The notes below the pieces were generated by a model. That model ran no database searches. It saw only the letters and a program-made list of their open reading frames with translations, and had not been told where the DNA came from. This document shows, piece by piece, positions 37,746-51,044 of a DNA stretch of 64,000 nucleotides (its first letter is position 1; every line of letters starts with the position of its first letter). The stretch lies in contig NC_084599.1 in assembly GCF_033807715.1 (NCBI RefSeq), positions 7,267,125-7,331,124 on the forward strand. Reading direction: 5' to 3'. Source of the DNA: Cololabis saira. Lineage: Eukaryota; Chordata; Actinopteri; Beloniformes; Belonidae. The translations under genes were made by a program, and so were the position numbers.

Positions 37746-38715
37746 GACAAAGACAGTAGTGTTGGTGAGGAATGTTTGCATGATCGTACTGGAGCAGGAG
37801 CTCAGCGTTACCTGGGCTGGTTTTTAACAAGAGTAACGATGAGGGACCTGAGAGCTTGATGTTGCATAGATGATGGTGTCTGAACATAAACAAATATTCC
37901 TTCGAATAAACCTGAAACTGATTTTATAACATGAAAGAACATCTGCTGTGCTGCTTTAAACCAGCTCCTCTGGAGAGAGCTGAGGACAGTAGTGAAATGG
38001 GTTCTTATCGTTCAGATTTAGAGTAAAGCCATTGGAGCTAATGAGCAAGAGATGCTCTCTTATATTTACTCAGAAATGTTTAGTGACGTATCTTTTTTTG
38101 CTGCACTAAAGACGTGTGACAACCATTTCATGGTCTCGTGAACTTTCCCATGCCCTGTATGTTGTGTGACACCGACGCTGCTTGTTCCCATCACCAACAC
38201 AGACATCAGGGTCTCAGCGAACATTGATTGATCAATCAAGTTACCGATGTTACCGATGTTATGGAAGGTTCATTCAAGAGTTGTTAAAACGATTTCACCA
38301 TCTAGAATAAGAACATGTTTTGACCTCATTCCTAAAGATGGAGCTTTGTTGTTTCAGCCAAAACAAATCATCATCTTACCATCTAAGAAAACAGAGTTTT
38401 CACTAATATGTTGTTTTTTTGCACCGTAAAAACATGAAAGCAAACTACCTCAAGTGTTTTTGTATCTGTGCCTACTTTATTTTGTAGTATCGTATCACAC
38501 AGTTTGCTGCTGCTAGAAATGCCCCGGTGCTTTTTTTTTTCTCGATTTTTTGATCGGGAAAATACACATATTTTCATCCTGGCATCTTTGCTTTTGCTTT
38601 GGAGATTCTCAGTTTTAATGATCGATATTTCCACATGGAAGATGAGCGTGTGTTTCCTGACAGCACCACGCCGTCGAGCAGCTTCTTCTCTGGCCCCTGG
38701 ATCCCGGCGGCGCTG
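37746..38715. other. No gene seen
   Basis: Apparently unique, AT-rich sequence. A T-rich stretch at 38530-38560 leads towards the next minisatellite. No coding evidence. Confidence 0.45.
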
Positions 38716-38720
38716 GTCTG

Positions 38721-39046
38721 TGCTGGAGCTGGTTCTGCTGGGTCTGGTTCTGCTGGAGCTGGTTCTGCTGGAGCTGGTTCTGCCGGAGCTGGTTCTGCTG
38801 GAGCTGGTTCTGCTGGAGCTGGTTCTGCTGGAGCTGGTTCTGCTGGAGCTGGTTCTGCTGGGTCTGGTTCTGCTGGAGCTGGTTCTGCTGGAGCTGGTTC
38901 TGCTGGAGCTGGTTCTGCTGGGTCTGGTTCTGCCGGAGCTGGTTCTGCTGGAGCTGGTTCTGCTGGAGCTGGTTCTGCTGGAGCTGGTTCTGCTGGAGCT
39001 GGTTCTGCTGGAGCTGGTTCTGCTGGAGCTGGTTCTGCTGGAGCTG
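38721..39046 (+). repeat. 15-bp minisatellite, about 22 units
   Basis: Units GGTTCTGCTGGAGCT with GGGTCT and GCCGGAGCT variants. As 15 is divisible by 3, the frames read as Ala-Gly-Ala-Gly-Ser or Leu-Glu-Leu-Val-Leu chains of up to 222 codons. No coding signal beyond the array supports a protein. Confidence 0.95.
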
Positions 39047-39113
39047 GTCTGTGCTGGCTCTGGAGTGAAGTTTACAAGTCCTTTTCAGTCCTTTATATCA
39101 GGGTGCGTTGAAG

Positions 39114-39370
39114 GCAAGACAAGTTTATTTGTATAGCACAATTCAACACAAGGTAATTCAAAGTGCTTTACATCAACATTAAAAGCGGCAAGACACAATT
39201 AAACAGTAAATAACAAATAAAATGAAATAAAATGATGAGAAAAGAGGTAAAATAAGAAAAAGCACAAGTTGTTAAAACGTAAGGGCAGTATAGTACAGCA
39301 GGTACATCTCATTATTACAATGGCAAGAATTACGTTTCTATACTACAAACGTACAAAGACCGGGTCAAAT
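39114..39370. repeat. Fish interspersed repeat (CAAGTTTATTTGTATAGCAC type)
   Basis: Begins GCAAGACAAGTTTATTTGTA and has AATTCAAAGTGCTTTACATC followed by an A-rich stretch with AATAAAATGAAAT words. It is a widespread fish repeat related to the copy at 21671-21960. No coding part. Confidence 0.6.
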
Positions 39371-40806
39371 ACAGTATTACAAAAGTAATCTGTGCCGATT
39401 CGTGCAGTGAATCAAACCAATTTGACAATTCGATGCCACAATGCCTGCATTCAGGGCTTATCCATCACTAGTGTAACTTTGCATGGTTTTCAAGCGGGGA
39501 AACAGCTAAAACGAGCAGGACGCGGGCCTCGAGCACCAGGGCTGAAGCCCCTGCTCTCATCTGGATCTCAGCTGCTTTCTGATGTAACTAAATAAGGAGA
39601 TCCTTTTGCATTTCTTTGAAGCGGAGGTTTTTCATGCTTCGCTGCTTGTAATCTCTGGAAATATGCAACCCGGTCCGATCCCCGACTCTGTCACGTACGG
39701 TATTTAAACATCCTGCTGGTTTGAAATCGCCGACTGGTTTTCTGAACGTGGGGAGTTTGTTTACCTTCGTCTTTGTTTGTGTTCACGCAACAGATGAGGA
39801 TGTTATTGTTTTATCAAATCTGTCAGAACAAAGACATCAACATCAAGGGTCTGGATGTTTGTGGAGCAGTCCGGCCCATTGCAGTTTTAAGTAAAAGCAC
39901 TTTTATCCAGAACAGTTTGAGTGTGTAGCTCTCAATCTGCTGGGCAGATCTGTGCACATTAACGGCCTGTTGCTTGTTACAGGGCTGACCTTTGACCTTG
40001 CTTATTGCAGGTTTTACTGAGCTGAACTTTAAGGACGTTGTCCTCCTCGGAGAGCTGACCTGAAATGAACATTTTATTGCTTCCAGATCCCGGTAGGAGT
40101 CCCTGCTCAAAACATCCTCCTGTCAGGTGTTTTTTTTTGTTTTTTTTACCTTTTTTAGCTTTAACCTCGACTCGGAAGTTCATAAAGCCCTTAAATATTT
40201 AAACACAAAAAAATCAGTAGGTCCAGACGGACCTTTTTAAAAAGATAATGCTTCAGGTGTTCATGCATCACCTTTGCCACACTTTTTTTTAACCTTTTCT
40301 TGACTACAAATGAGATTCCTCCTCTAACCATACTTTATACAGTACATTCTACCCACATCATCATCATCTGCTGCTGATGCTGCGACTGAGCATCGGCAGC
40401 CTGGTTTAAGTTGTATTTAACACTAAAGTTTGAAGCCTCTGAGGGTTTGGTTGATGTTTTACGCTTTATAACGAAACATTTTCTGTGTATATTAAGTGTG
40501 ATGACTGTTGCTGTCTTGGAGGTGTAAGATATTTGTTCTCACTGCAGTTTCTGGTCACAGTGGCCCGGACCGGACAGACTAACCAGGAAGTATGCTGCAC
40601 ATTTCTTCTAGCTGCTGGTGTTTTTGTGTCTGAGAATGGAACCGCTATGAAGAGAGATCGTCTTCGTGTCCCGGCGCCTGGAGCTGTCGTTTCTGCGTTC
40701 ATTCTGGAGCTCATTCAACCACATTGTCCACCATTTACATTCTGCCCTCCCAGCTGAATCAAGAGGACATTAAAAAAGCTGTGATTTCAGATATGGCTTA
40801 TCTAAC
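39371..40806. other. No gene seen
   Basis: Apparently unique, with T runs near 40130-40150. No coding, RNA or element ends recognised. Confidence 0.45.
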
Positions 40807-41535
40807 TAATGGTGCTTTTCCACTATTACATACTCGACTCGACTTGACTCGACTCAGTTTGGTTCTTTTCCACCAGGGGTCTAACGTGCCGAGTAGATAC
40901 TTTTCTGTAACTATTCTGCCGAGGTTCTAAGCTGCTGAGTCGGCTGTATCTGACATCATCACACTACAGGCCACCGATTGGTCGGGGGGTTGGAGTCAGA
41001 CGTCTGAGTCAGGATGTGACATCAGAGAAAGAGCAACTCTGACAGCAGCTTCTGGTTCATTTTATTTGACAGTCAACAGCAGCAAAAGTCTGTTTCATGA
41101 TCCAACTCTGAGGTGCAGATGTTCATAAACCTGGTGCTGAGGAGAGGATTAAAAAGGGATCTAGACGGGCGATAAGGAACGACCAGATCTACCAGGAACT
41201 CTGTCTCTTCATAGCTGCTCACGGCTCCAGCTGACTTTTCAGCAGCGCAGAGACAAATAAAAAAAATTAAAAAGCGTTGCTGCTTGAAGCTTCTCTCTCT
41301 CTCATTTTTTAACTTGGTATCGAACACAAGCCACAGACCCAGCAGCACATCTATCATCTCCTCCAGGTTCTACATCTTTAGTGTTGTTGTCTTCTTAGTT
41401 TAGACACAATCAAATACGTCACAGCAGCTTCTCCAACCTCCTACTTCTGCTCCAGGTGCTGAATGTTATGGAAAAGAAACCAGGCTGAGTTGAGATGAGT
41501 AGAGCCGAGTAGGTGCTAGTGGAAAAGCGCCATAA
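40807..41535. mobile_element. MITE with TAATGGTGCTTTTCCACTA ends
   Basis: Left end TAATGGTGCTTTTCCACTA; right end TAGTGGAAAAGCGCCATAA is its inverse with two differences. Just inside, TACTCGACTCGAC and the inverse GAGTAGAGCCGAGTAGG extend the symmetry. This is a well-known fish MITE type that includes TTTTCCACCAGGGG. No transposase frame. Confidence 0.82.
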
Positions 41536-41627
41536 CAGATCTCACAAGCGTTGATGAATAACTGCACGATGAGGGAAGCAAGAGAGCAGAGATGAAGAAC
41601 TGAGGGTACTCCATCAGAAACTTTACA

Positions 41628-41880
41628 GCGGTTTGCACGGTCACCTCTCAGCGGGACGGCTCCCGGGCTGAAGCTCAGCCGGGGCGAGTCTGCGTGCTCC
41701 TTCCAAAGACGTGCTCGTTGTGTCAACAGGGGGTTCAACTTTGACTGCGAGTATCCGTCTGAGCATCTGTGCGCTGGCCCTGTGATAGATTGATGATCTG
41801 TCCCGGGTTTCCTCTTCCTCTCAGACTCCAGCTCCTCGTGACCCTGAACATGGCAGAGGAGAAAAGATGGATGGATAATT
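41628..41880 (+). repeat. SINE-like fish repeat ending in ATGGATGG
   Basis: Order of landmarks: GCACGGTCACCTCTCAGCGG, CGTGCTCCTTCCAAAGACGT, GCGCTGGCCCTGTGATAGAT, GATCTGTCCCGGGTTT, CTCCTCGTGACCCTGAACAT, and the end GATGGATGGATAATT. This is the layout of an abundant fish short repeat whose tail is GGATG. A 167-codon minus-strand frame across it is spurious. Confidence 0.65.
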
Positions 41881-43205
41881 AGCTGGTGAGTCTGAATAAC
41901 CAAGAATATATGCTCATTAACAAAACTTCTGAAGAAAAAGTTGAGGATTTTTTTTGTTTTTGTATACAAGTAGAAGTGAAAGTATTACGATTTTGGCACA
42001 TCTTGATAAACACAGCAGGAGAAGCAGTTATTTAGTGACACATTGCAAGCAAAATAATGATATAAAGGATGAAGCAGTAACTCAAATCATCCTAAAAGTC
42101 AAGCACAAGTGTGGATTGACTTTAATGATGACAAATTGATCAAGAGGAACCTTTGAAGAACAGTACCTGGAATAACAAGCTGATAAATAACTGTGTCGCT
42201 GAGATCCATTTCCCTCATTGTTCTTAGTCTTTAGTGTTTTTGTTTGCTACTCAGAGGCGGTATAAAGAGAGGAAGTGAAAAATAAACTACGCCTGTAATT
42301 TTCTGACACAATTAAACTGGGAGCACTGTCAGAAAATGTGACAAAAAAGGGAGTAAAAGTGTTTTTTGTGTTGCTCGTGCTGCAGAAGGTGAGAGAGCAT
42401 CATGCCCCGGTTACCGGCTCAGGAAAGGTAGTTTTGTGAAATCAAAGCGTAGACCCGCATAAGTGGGTCCATCACACCCTGCAGGTGTCTGAGGATGAGA
42501 TTAGACAGGTGTAGAAAACAGCCAGTGCAGCTTTGCAGCCTATTGATGCTTTTGCCGTATTAGTACACCACAAAGAGTAAAGAAGTCAACCGCTCGACTA
42601 AATAAATCAGATGTTTGAGGCACGTTATCCGCAGATTGATTATATGTCACTCGACAAGGTCAAATATTTTAACCAAGATGCCTGAAGTCCCTGAATGCTC
42701 AGCATAACAAACAGTTCTGTGCTCTCTGTTGGCCCGGCCGGCTGCTTACACAGCTAGAAATGAGGACGCCAGGGACCACTTAAATGGGAGTACACCGGCC
42801 TGAATTAGCAGCTCGGATCAGGACCAGCTGCACATGCCAGATATTTTAGTAATCACATGCACCTACCGAGAACGTCGGGGTTTTCAGAAACCTGTCAGAT
42901 GTAAGGAAATAAGGGCACTGTGTTTTCAGAGAATGATATTGATCGGATCACACCGCTAAACCATCTGCATAACATTAAAATGATCGCAGTGTCTTCTCCT
43001 GGCGGCGGGGATATTAAGGTCAGCTCTGCTTTCCTCCACGAGCCCTGCAACCCAAAACTGTTTCCGTCATTACTTGCCCTTTAAAACGTTGAGAATTATT
43101 TATAAAGAGCTGACTTGCTTGTTTTTTTTATGGTGCAAAAAAGGAGTTTTAAACACCCAGCAGTCTCAGACGACACGAGGAACAGAAAAAAGGACCGAAT
43201 CATTT
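41881..43205. other. No gene seen
   Basis: Apparently unique sequence of mixed composition. No recognised features. Confidence 0.45.
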
Positions 43206-43208
43206 TTA

Positions 43209-43760
43209 AAACCTTTTTTTTTTGTGATCAACTGCTTTTTATTATTTTGTTGATGCAAACAATTAAGTCGAACAATTATGGACACAATTGTACAACAAAA
43301 ACCTTTAAATCACCCGTCCCCCCCACCCGCCCTGTAGAGATCCAACAAGACAACAATAACACAACAACAGGACAAAACAAGCAAGACAAGTTAGCAAAGA
43401 AAAAAAAAAGAAAATTTGATAAAATAAATGTTCAGTCAATATTCAGTTCTTTCAGTTTTTCAATGGCATGTGTCCATATTTTTAATGTCCTGGGTCCTGC
43501 AGCATGAATTCTTGCCACTGAAAGTTCCATATGTAGAATGTCCATAAACAGATTAAACCAGTGACATGTTGGTAGATCGTGTGTTGGTTTCCATCGAAGA
43601 GCAAGCATTTTTTTAGCCACTGTTAATCCTGCTAGGTACACAACTTTTTCTTTGTATTGTAAATTTAACTGAGAGTCATCATTAATCAGGAGCACCCTGG
43701 GAGAACATGGGATTGCCTTTCCCGTGACATTGGATATATATATTAAAACCATTTTTATAT
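43209..43760 (-). pseudogene. L1-clade LINE ORF2 C-terminus and 3' end
   Basis: On the minus strand the sequence at 43752-43432 encodes a peptide with YLAGLTVAKKMLALRWKP, HWFNLFMDILHMELSVARI and a TLKIWTHAIEKL end. This resembles the extreme C-terminus of fish L1 ORF2 (AGLTAAKK..A.RWK, then LD...LE). About 220 bp of 3' untranslated sequence follows, then an A run on that strand (T run on the plus strand at 43214-43221). TTAAAAC flanks the T run (43206-43212) and recurs just beyond the 5' edge (43764-43770), a possible target-site duplication. It is a severely 5'-truncated insertion. The L1 call rests on motif recall. Confidence 0.65.
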
Positions 43761-45216
43761 ATATTAAAACAATCTTTTAAATGGGAAAAGTTGTTTCTTT
43801 CTTACCCAAAAGACAACATAAGATGTTAAAGATGTCCCTCTCTCTCAGATGTCTCCGAGGCAGCAGCTGCAAAGTACAAATGTAATTGACCTCACATAAA
43901 AAAACCTTTGGTTTACTTTGCTTAGTTATCAACGAAGTGGGTGGGACAGGTAACTCTTCCCAGTGTGTGTTACTGGTGCAGCCCTCAGTGCTGCATGTGC
44001 TGCTAACTGGTTTCATAAAGTGTTGTTTCCAGGCTGTGTTTTACAATGCAAACATTAAATCAGACGTGCAGGAAAAACGGGACAAACTCCGCCGTGCGTG
44101 GAGACGTCTTTGCAGGGCTTCTCTGCGTTAACCAACCGTCCAGGAAAAACAAGAAGCACTACAACAGATCTGTCCCAGGGCTCGGTGCAGGTACGGGACC
44201 TTTAACCCTGCAGGGGGAATATTTGGAGAATGTGATCACATTCAGATTTCTTTAGTCGGGTTGTACAATATTTCTTAAATTACAAGTGGGAAGGAACAAC
44301 AACCCTCAACATTCAATCTGAACTCACTCAAATCCGATTTTCCTGCGTCACAGTACCACAAATCTTTGTTTTGATTCATGTATTTATTTATTTTTTTCAA
44401 GAAACGCGTCCCTCTGTTTCAGTGCTGCTTAAAACAGAACAACAGGCAGAAACACAAGCTTAATTCAGGCCTGTAAATAAACACATCTTAACTATGTTTT
44501 GTAAGTTTCTCAAACGAGTCCACGCGCTGCGTGGCCATGCAGAAGGTGTTTCTCACATGAGACAGAAGCAGGTGTGAAGTATTATATTCAGTTTATTATA
44601 ATCAGTTATTAGTTATAGGACGCACAACAATCACACGGACGTGTGCAGCGAAGCATGTCTGAATGTTTATAATTAGTTTTAGATTCATTCATTCAACTGA
44701 GGGGGAACGTGTCGTGCAGATAAACAGAGGAATAGAAGAGTGCTGTCTGAGGTCTAACTTACTTTTTCTGTCATTATTAAAATCCTAATGGCAGAGCATG
44801 AGCCTGCAATGTGACCGGCGCTGAAGAGGTGTGATGCAGCGGCGCAGTTGCATGTCTTCCAACCAGCTTAACACCAGAAACTGTGGCTCAGATGTGTGAA
44901 ATGCTCTGAAACTAAAGGTGGGTGTGATTACCAGTCAAATTAAACCTGAGATGTCAGTTACATGTGTCACTGCCTTCACTCCTACACTTGGCAGGTTGCA
45001 GCGAGTGACAAGCTGGCTGTTGATTATTTGCCAGTGAGAATCTCTGACACACAACGCAACTCTTTATCGTATACGTCTTTGTCTGATTTTCATGAAATTT
45101 AAGTGACTTTTCTTTTTGTTTCTGCTGTTGAACTTGCCTCCACCCTAGCGTTGTGTCAGAATTAAGCAAAGAGGTTTTATCATTTTTTATTATTCTGTTT
45201 AGCAAGAAAAGTCACC
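43761..45216. other. No gene seen
   Basis: Apparently unique, AT-rich sequence. No recognised features. Confidence 0.45.
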
Positions 45217-45222
45217 ATGTAG

Positions 45223-45318
<96 letters not shown>

Positions 45319-45350
45319 ATATACATATATATTAGTATATATTATTATAT
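45217..45350. repeat. (TA)n microsatellite
   Basis: About 110 bp of alternating TA with a degenerate right edge of TATTATATTAGTA-type words. Confidence 0.96.
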
Positions 45351-46999
45351 TATATTAGTAGGTTTCTATTGTATTGTTTCTATTGGAAACAAGCTGATAA
45401 GAGCCACACACTCACAGTGTGCTTACACACAACAATATATGTTTGATATACGTAACTCTTATTTGTCGTCTGATGCTGCGTTTAAAGAGGATCCATGTTA
45501 AAGTCCCAACTGCAGGTTTCACCTCTCTGCTAAAGGAGAGCCGGACTGCAGCTGCTTGAATCTTAATTCACAGCCGAGTGAGAGTGTTGCAGCCCATCAA
45601 AGGCTGAAGGAAGTGCTGAACCAAGAGCCGTCCACAATCCAACGCACTCCTCAGCCTGTGCAAATGAGGCCCTCTCTTATGTGCTCGTGCTCAGGATGTG
45701 TCCTGTTTCCTCCACTAAGGGGCAGAATATGCTCACTGATGCTCTCAGCCCTCACCAAGGGATGATGCACTGATGGGCAACATCCCTCCATAAGGCTCGT
45801 GTAATCAACCAGTAATCTGCAACAAGGTTTGCCTGTGTACATTGGGCAGATAATAAAAGATCATTTCATATTTATTATTTAAAATCAGACCATAAATGAG
45901 TGCTCTTCAGGAGAATGCGTGCAGTGAAAAATCTTTTATTCCCACATTTCTTTAAATCAGTTAATTGTGGTTTTTGTATTTTGTCACAGGTACGTCCAAA
46001 TGGTCAGATTATCAAAAAATCAATGCAGGTTACGTCATATTTCTCATGCTGATCCAATGCACACAAGCTTGTAAGACTGTCAAATCAGTGTGATTTTGTG
46101 TTTATCCCTCAGAACATTTCACAAGTCCAAGCAACCTGGATGTTGGAGGGTTGGGATTAGCGAGCTTCCATTGTTCATGAGCTGTGAGGCGGCTAACCTC
46201 CCCCTCTTTCTGTTATGCCGATCTGAGGTTGAGCTCAGCACTTCCCTCATTAATTTCCCATTTATTCTCAGAGTTGAATGTGATATTTTAGAGATTTGAG
46301 CACGCGGGGCACAGGTTTGGTACAATTATGCTGACAGGGAACTTTTACAGACATGCTCAATGAAATCTGGAGAATAGGATAATACGTGTAGAAAGTTATA
46401 TAGTGATTAACCTTCATTTCTCTCTGAGAAATCTCCTGAAGGCAAATCCTCCTCCAGTCAGCTGCTATCAGGTATAGCTCTTAAACCTGACAAATGACCT
46501 TCAGTAAAAGAGTGAGCCAGTCCTCCTTCTTCTTTTGCTTTTGGAGCATTTCTTTGCCCTTTTATGTGCTTCAAATAGTTAAACAACCTCCCATCCACCG
46601 TTTCTCCCGCCATGATCATTTATTACCATGTGTATTTAAAACTGATAATAATTATATAATAATTTGATCGGTGGATGATTTAGTTTATTTAAGCTCGCGG
46701 TGAACTTTAAAGGTATAGAAGAGTGCTTTATTATGGAAAACCCTATCGCTCCGACTCTTAATATGATTCAAATGAGATGTATCTTATGCATTATTTTTTT
46801 TTAATTAAGTGAGTTTGTCATCTGGAAATATTTAAAAAAAAATTTCAAACTGGTAATTGTTATTTAATTATTTTTGTGAGTTTGACCCCGTCTGCAGCTG
46901 TTGTATAATAATGGTAATAAAAGCTAAAATGCCACAAATGTTAAACACAATTAAATGATTAGATATATCATATTTGTCAATTTTCTAGTAATTATGCAA
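45351..46999. other. No gene seen
   Basis: Unique-looking sequence, becoming very AT rich after 46600. No recognised features. Confidence 0.45.
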
Positions 47000-47900
47000 A
47001 ATTATTAAACGTTAATGAACCTTGATTTGCATTATGTGATGTATTAAAAATCCTTATTTTTTGGGTAATTGCGGCTTGATCGATGAAGCCACTTCATCCG
47101 CTCCGTCTCTGATTTTTCCCATCTTTACATCAGGATTACAGAAAGTGGGTTTTCAGAACAATGGCCGTTTCCTCCCTCATCCCTCAAAGAGGGGGACAAT
47201 TTTGATCCCCTTTGATTCGGCCCGATTTGTTTTGATGTGAGGAGTGAGTGGTTTTTAAAATCTCCTTAACTCCCCAGGCCTGGCCCAGCATCCCGCAGGG
47301 CTAATGACCGTAGCCCGGCCCGTGCTGAATAATACAGATGCTCGCGAGGTGCGAGGATGGGAGGAGGACATGGGGTTAGACACGGGCCCTCCTTCTACAG
47401 TGAGATTGTATTAATTGGTATGAATAGAGAGGGTTTTCTCCCTCTCTTTGTATACATTTACCATTATACTCATTAGCTTCCCGTTGCCTCCCAGCAAGTT
47501 TCTTCTTCACATCCCCCGGGGTCTCGTGGGAGGCAATTTGCATCTCTCCATGGCGTCTCTCTGGGGTTATTGAGGAAATATTAGCGCCTTTTCTTCTGTG
47601 GCCGACCCTTTGATTTATTTGGAGCCGGGGCTGATAGAGTGGCACTCACATGTTAATGACTGGCGCTGATACAGGCCCCTGGTGCACGACATCCCATTGA
47701 TCCAGGCTGAAAAGGTACAATTGACAAGCGGCGCGGACTAACATCTTACATACGTCTCTGAGTGCATGCATGTATGTGTGCACGGACCTTGGGAAATGAC
47801 GAGGGAATCCCGCCACTGGCAAGGCCGCGGCGCTCTGGCGGTCCTCTCCTTCCTGATTGACTTAGCTAAGTGGGCTTTTGTTGCTCTCTGAATGCCTTGG
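47000..47900. other. Candidate conserved non-coding region (unproven)
   Basis: Free of simple repeats and of any transposon landmarks that I can recognise, and it has no meaningful open frame. Its AT-rich blocks with homeodomain-like TAATTGAC/TTAATGAC words (near 47655 and 47718) and GATTGTATTAATTGG (near 47403) are interspersed with GC-rich blocks, the texture of vertebrate developmental enhancers. Texture is weak evidence. Only cross-species alignment can decide. Confidence 0.25.
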
Positions 47901-50012
47901 AACTTTTTGACGGTTACAATTACTAGTCTGAAGACAACGTCTCCTTATTTGTCTGCTTCTTATGTCGTCTTTGCCTCCGTGCAATTACGGCGGTGCGTCC
48001 TGCATCCAAAGCCTTGGGGGTCCTGCGCCCAGAGAGAGACTGAAGACAACCACTTCCCATGTAGAGCTTCACCTCCACATTCAAAACCAAAGAAAACATA
48101 ATAGAATCCAAGGTTATGGATCACTTTGGTTATCATTAGAGTGGAGCGCCCCCCCCCCCTCCCCGGGCCTGACATGCCTCCGAATTTATGCTCACTGATG
48201 TCTTCGCAGCGATGCGGAGTCTGTCCTGAATCTGGAGATCAGTTTGACACCGATTCCCTTTCATCAGAACGGTCACGTGTCTACGGCAAAGCAGCACAGT
48301 TTGATATATATTTAATTTTATCTCTTATATCACTGGCGGAGGAAAGCATCTGGGCGTGCCGAACCATAGGAGCGGCTTCTGACTTGCTTAGTATTTATTT
48401 ACTTTCACTTTCAGCTGTATGGTAATAATAACATTTAATAAAAGTCAACATCCCAACTGCCACTAAACAAAAAGTACCCGCCGCCGTAGTCACTGCATCT
48501 TCTCTGCATACTTACAGCAGATTAGAGGTTATGTATATCAGTTGCGCAGCTCATGCATATTGTTATGAGAGAGAAATGCAGGAAATGGAAATGTGCCATT
48601 TCAACGAGCCGACACAGCTTGCCAAAAAGCAGGCAAGTGGGTAGTGCTCGCGGTGATGTTCGGGTTTGTTTTCCTCTCAGTGTTGGGAGATGAGAAGTCA
48701 TGTATCTAAACAGAGCAGATATGTGGTTTATGAGAGCCATCTGCTTGGCAGCTCTCCTGTGCCCACTGCCCTCCTCAACGTGAGAGCAGGCTCATTAAAA
48801 CGGTCACATGCCTGAGAAATTTCTAAGTGCCGTGTTTTTTCTTCCCCTTCTTCCCCCTTTTTAAAAGCAGTAGAGTTTAAAACTAACAAAGCCTTGGGAA
48901 ATCCCCATCAGACATCCCTCCCTTAATCCATTTAATTTTGAAAGGTATTGTTTAAAGCTTTAAAGTTTATATCGTTTAATCCCCCTCCAACACTACGGGC
49001 AGCAAATGAGGCCATGTCAGCAGCTTCAACAGATATAATCTACTCCACACAACAGAAAATCCTCCTTCAAGACAAGGTTGCATGGTTTTCCTGTGAACTC
49101 GCTGTTTGATGTTTCTACCTGCTATTGAACATGACTTCTGTCTTAACCCAACTGTCACTCGCTCCCTGTCCCCTTTTATCACTTTGAATGTTCACGCCTC
49201 AACTTTTTTCATCAGTAAATCTTCCATCACAGCCATTTCACTCATTCACTCTTTATTTAGGAGAGAGGGAGAAGGGAGGGAGAAGTTTATTATGTTTCAG
49301 GAAGATTGCTTTTTCTTTCAGAATCTTTTAATTTATTCATTACAGTTCTTTTATTTTTTTATTACCAATTTTTTTTGTTACCTGTCCGTCGTTTTGGATA
49401 AAATAATGAAGTCTTGGGACATTTTCTTTCAGGCTCTTGATAGCACTATATGAAGCTGTAATGTCGCCTGATGTCAAACTGATGAAGGGTGAATCGTTGG
49501 TCATCCTGTTGACCGTATAATCTGTGAACTGGATGGATAGCACAGAGGAGGGGAACCAGGCGAACTGTTTTGGTGCTTGAACCAATGCAAAGAGCAACAG
49601 AAACAAAAAGGTCACAAAAAAGGATAATTAAACTTTATCAATCAAAGTTTGCCTAAACCAAAATAATAGAGCGACAAAAAGAGAAAGGATGGAGTAAAAG
49701 TAAACAGAGAAGTATTCATGAAGGATGCGTGTTTTAGAGCTACTTGTGAGAAAATGAAGTGTTTTCATATTATTTCCTGGAAAGTCTGTCATGTGCTTTG
49801 ATTTTAGAGAGCCACCCCAAATCTACAACTCTCCAACTCTAGCAGCAGCTCCATATGATCTACAGGCCCAAAGCCGTGATGTCTGAGTCATCCTTGTCTC
49901 CTCTTTGCTCTAAAATCTGGTTCTGTCAAAAAGAAAACATTTTACTGGAGTTACCACACTTTAGGAAAACAGCACTCACACTGTATTGTGTATATTTAAT
50001 CAAATCAAAAGT
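47901..50012. other. No gene seen
   Basis: Unique-looking sequence with a short C run at 48150-48159. No coding evidence. Confidence 0.45.
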
Positions 50013-50119
<107 letters not shown>

Positions 50120-51044
50120 ATTTAACAGCTTTAGATAGCTGCTTTCACAGTTGTCTACAATGCTCAGTTTCCACCGTCCTGGCTGACACTAGTTGCCCAT
50201 CGATGTGTGTTGAGCTTTAGAGGGGATATGTGCACATGTTTCATCGTCTGACGTGACAACCAAACCAAAAACTCAATAAAAAGCTGTCTTTGAGCCAGTT
50301 GTTCAAATCTGAAGCATCCTGTGACATCATGGACCCATTTCATTTATCCACCCTCCTCTCTTATTGCCCACTGCGCTGTATTTGCTGTACCTTGGAAGTG
50401 GCTAAAGTAAAGTAAAGCTGGAACGCCACCTTCAACAGAGGCACTCTGACCAGCAGGGTGATGGAGTTAAACCCTTAAAACCATCTGCTAAGAGCTGTGT
50501 TCTTTTGTTACCACTGTTTTGGCAAAATTGAGCATGGACGGTGTTTTTTTTGTCTTTCATTTATTTAAATTTGGTATTTTTAAAACAGGAAAAAGTCTCC
50601 TGAACCCAATATGGTCCCAGCGGACCATGAAAACCATTCGGCCCGTTTTGAATATGCTGCCCTTCTCAGACCAAATGGGAAGAGCTGAACTCTCTTGGTC
50701 CTGTTTCTGCATCATACCCTGACTTTGTTGTGATGACGCGCTCCGAGACATGATTTCCTTATGTAGCCTGGCCGCACGGAGCCGAACCATTTCAAATATC
50801 CGCCACATCATCTTCTTCACGCGCAGCAGTTGATAGACTCGTCATGATTAAAACTGGAATGCATTGGAAGTGCGTGGTTGTACGGGCTCCACAGGCCAAC
50901 TCAAAACACTGACTCCCTGGCACCCGAGGACGGCCAAACAGCCCGTGCATTCATTTCCCTTTCAAAGGAATAGTCCTGGCTACGGCGGGGCAAAAACCAA
51001 AGCGGCTGAATTGGATTGTTTCTCCAATCTGCAATTCAAAGCTG
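50120..51044. other. No gene seen; left flank of the LTR element
   Basis: Unique-looking sequence ending TTCAAAGCTG immediately before the 5' LTR. No coding evidence. Confidence 0.5.

Noticed and set aside
38468..39136. Leu-Glu-Leu-Val and Ala-Gly-Ser-Gly proteins of 170-222 codons
   Set aside because: Product of the 15-bp minisatellite. Flanking sequence gives no coding support.
41466..41969. 167-codon minus-strand frame
   Set aside because: Lies over a SINE-like fish repeat read in the antisense direction.
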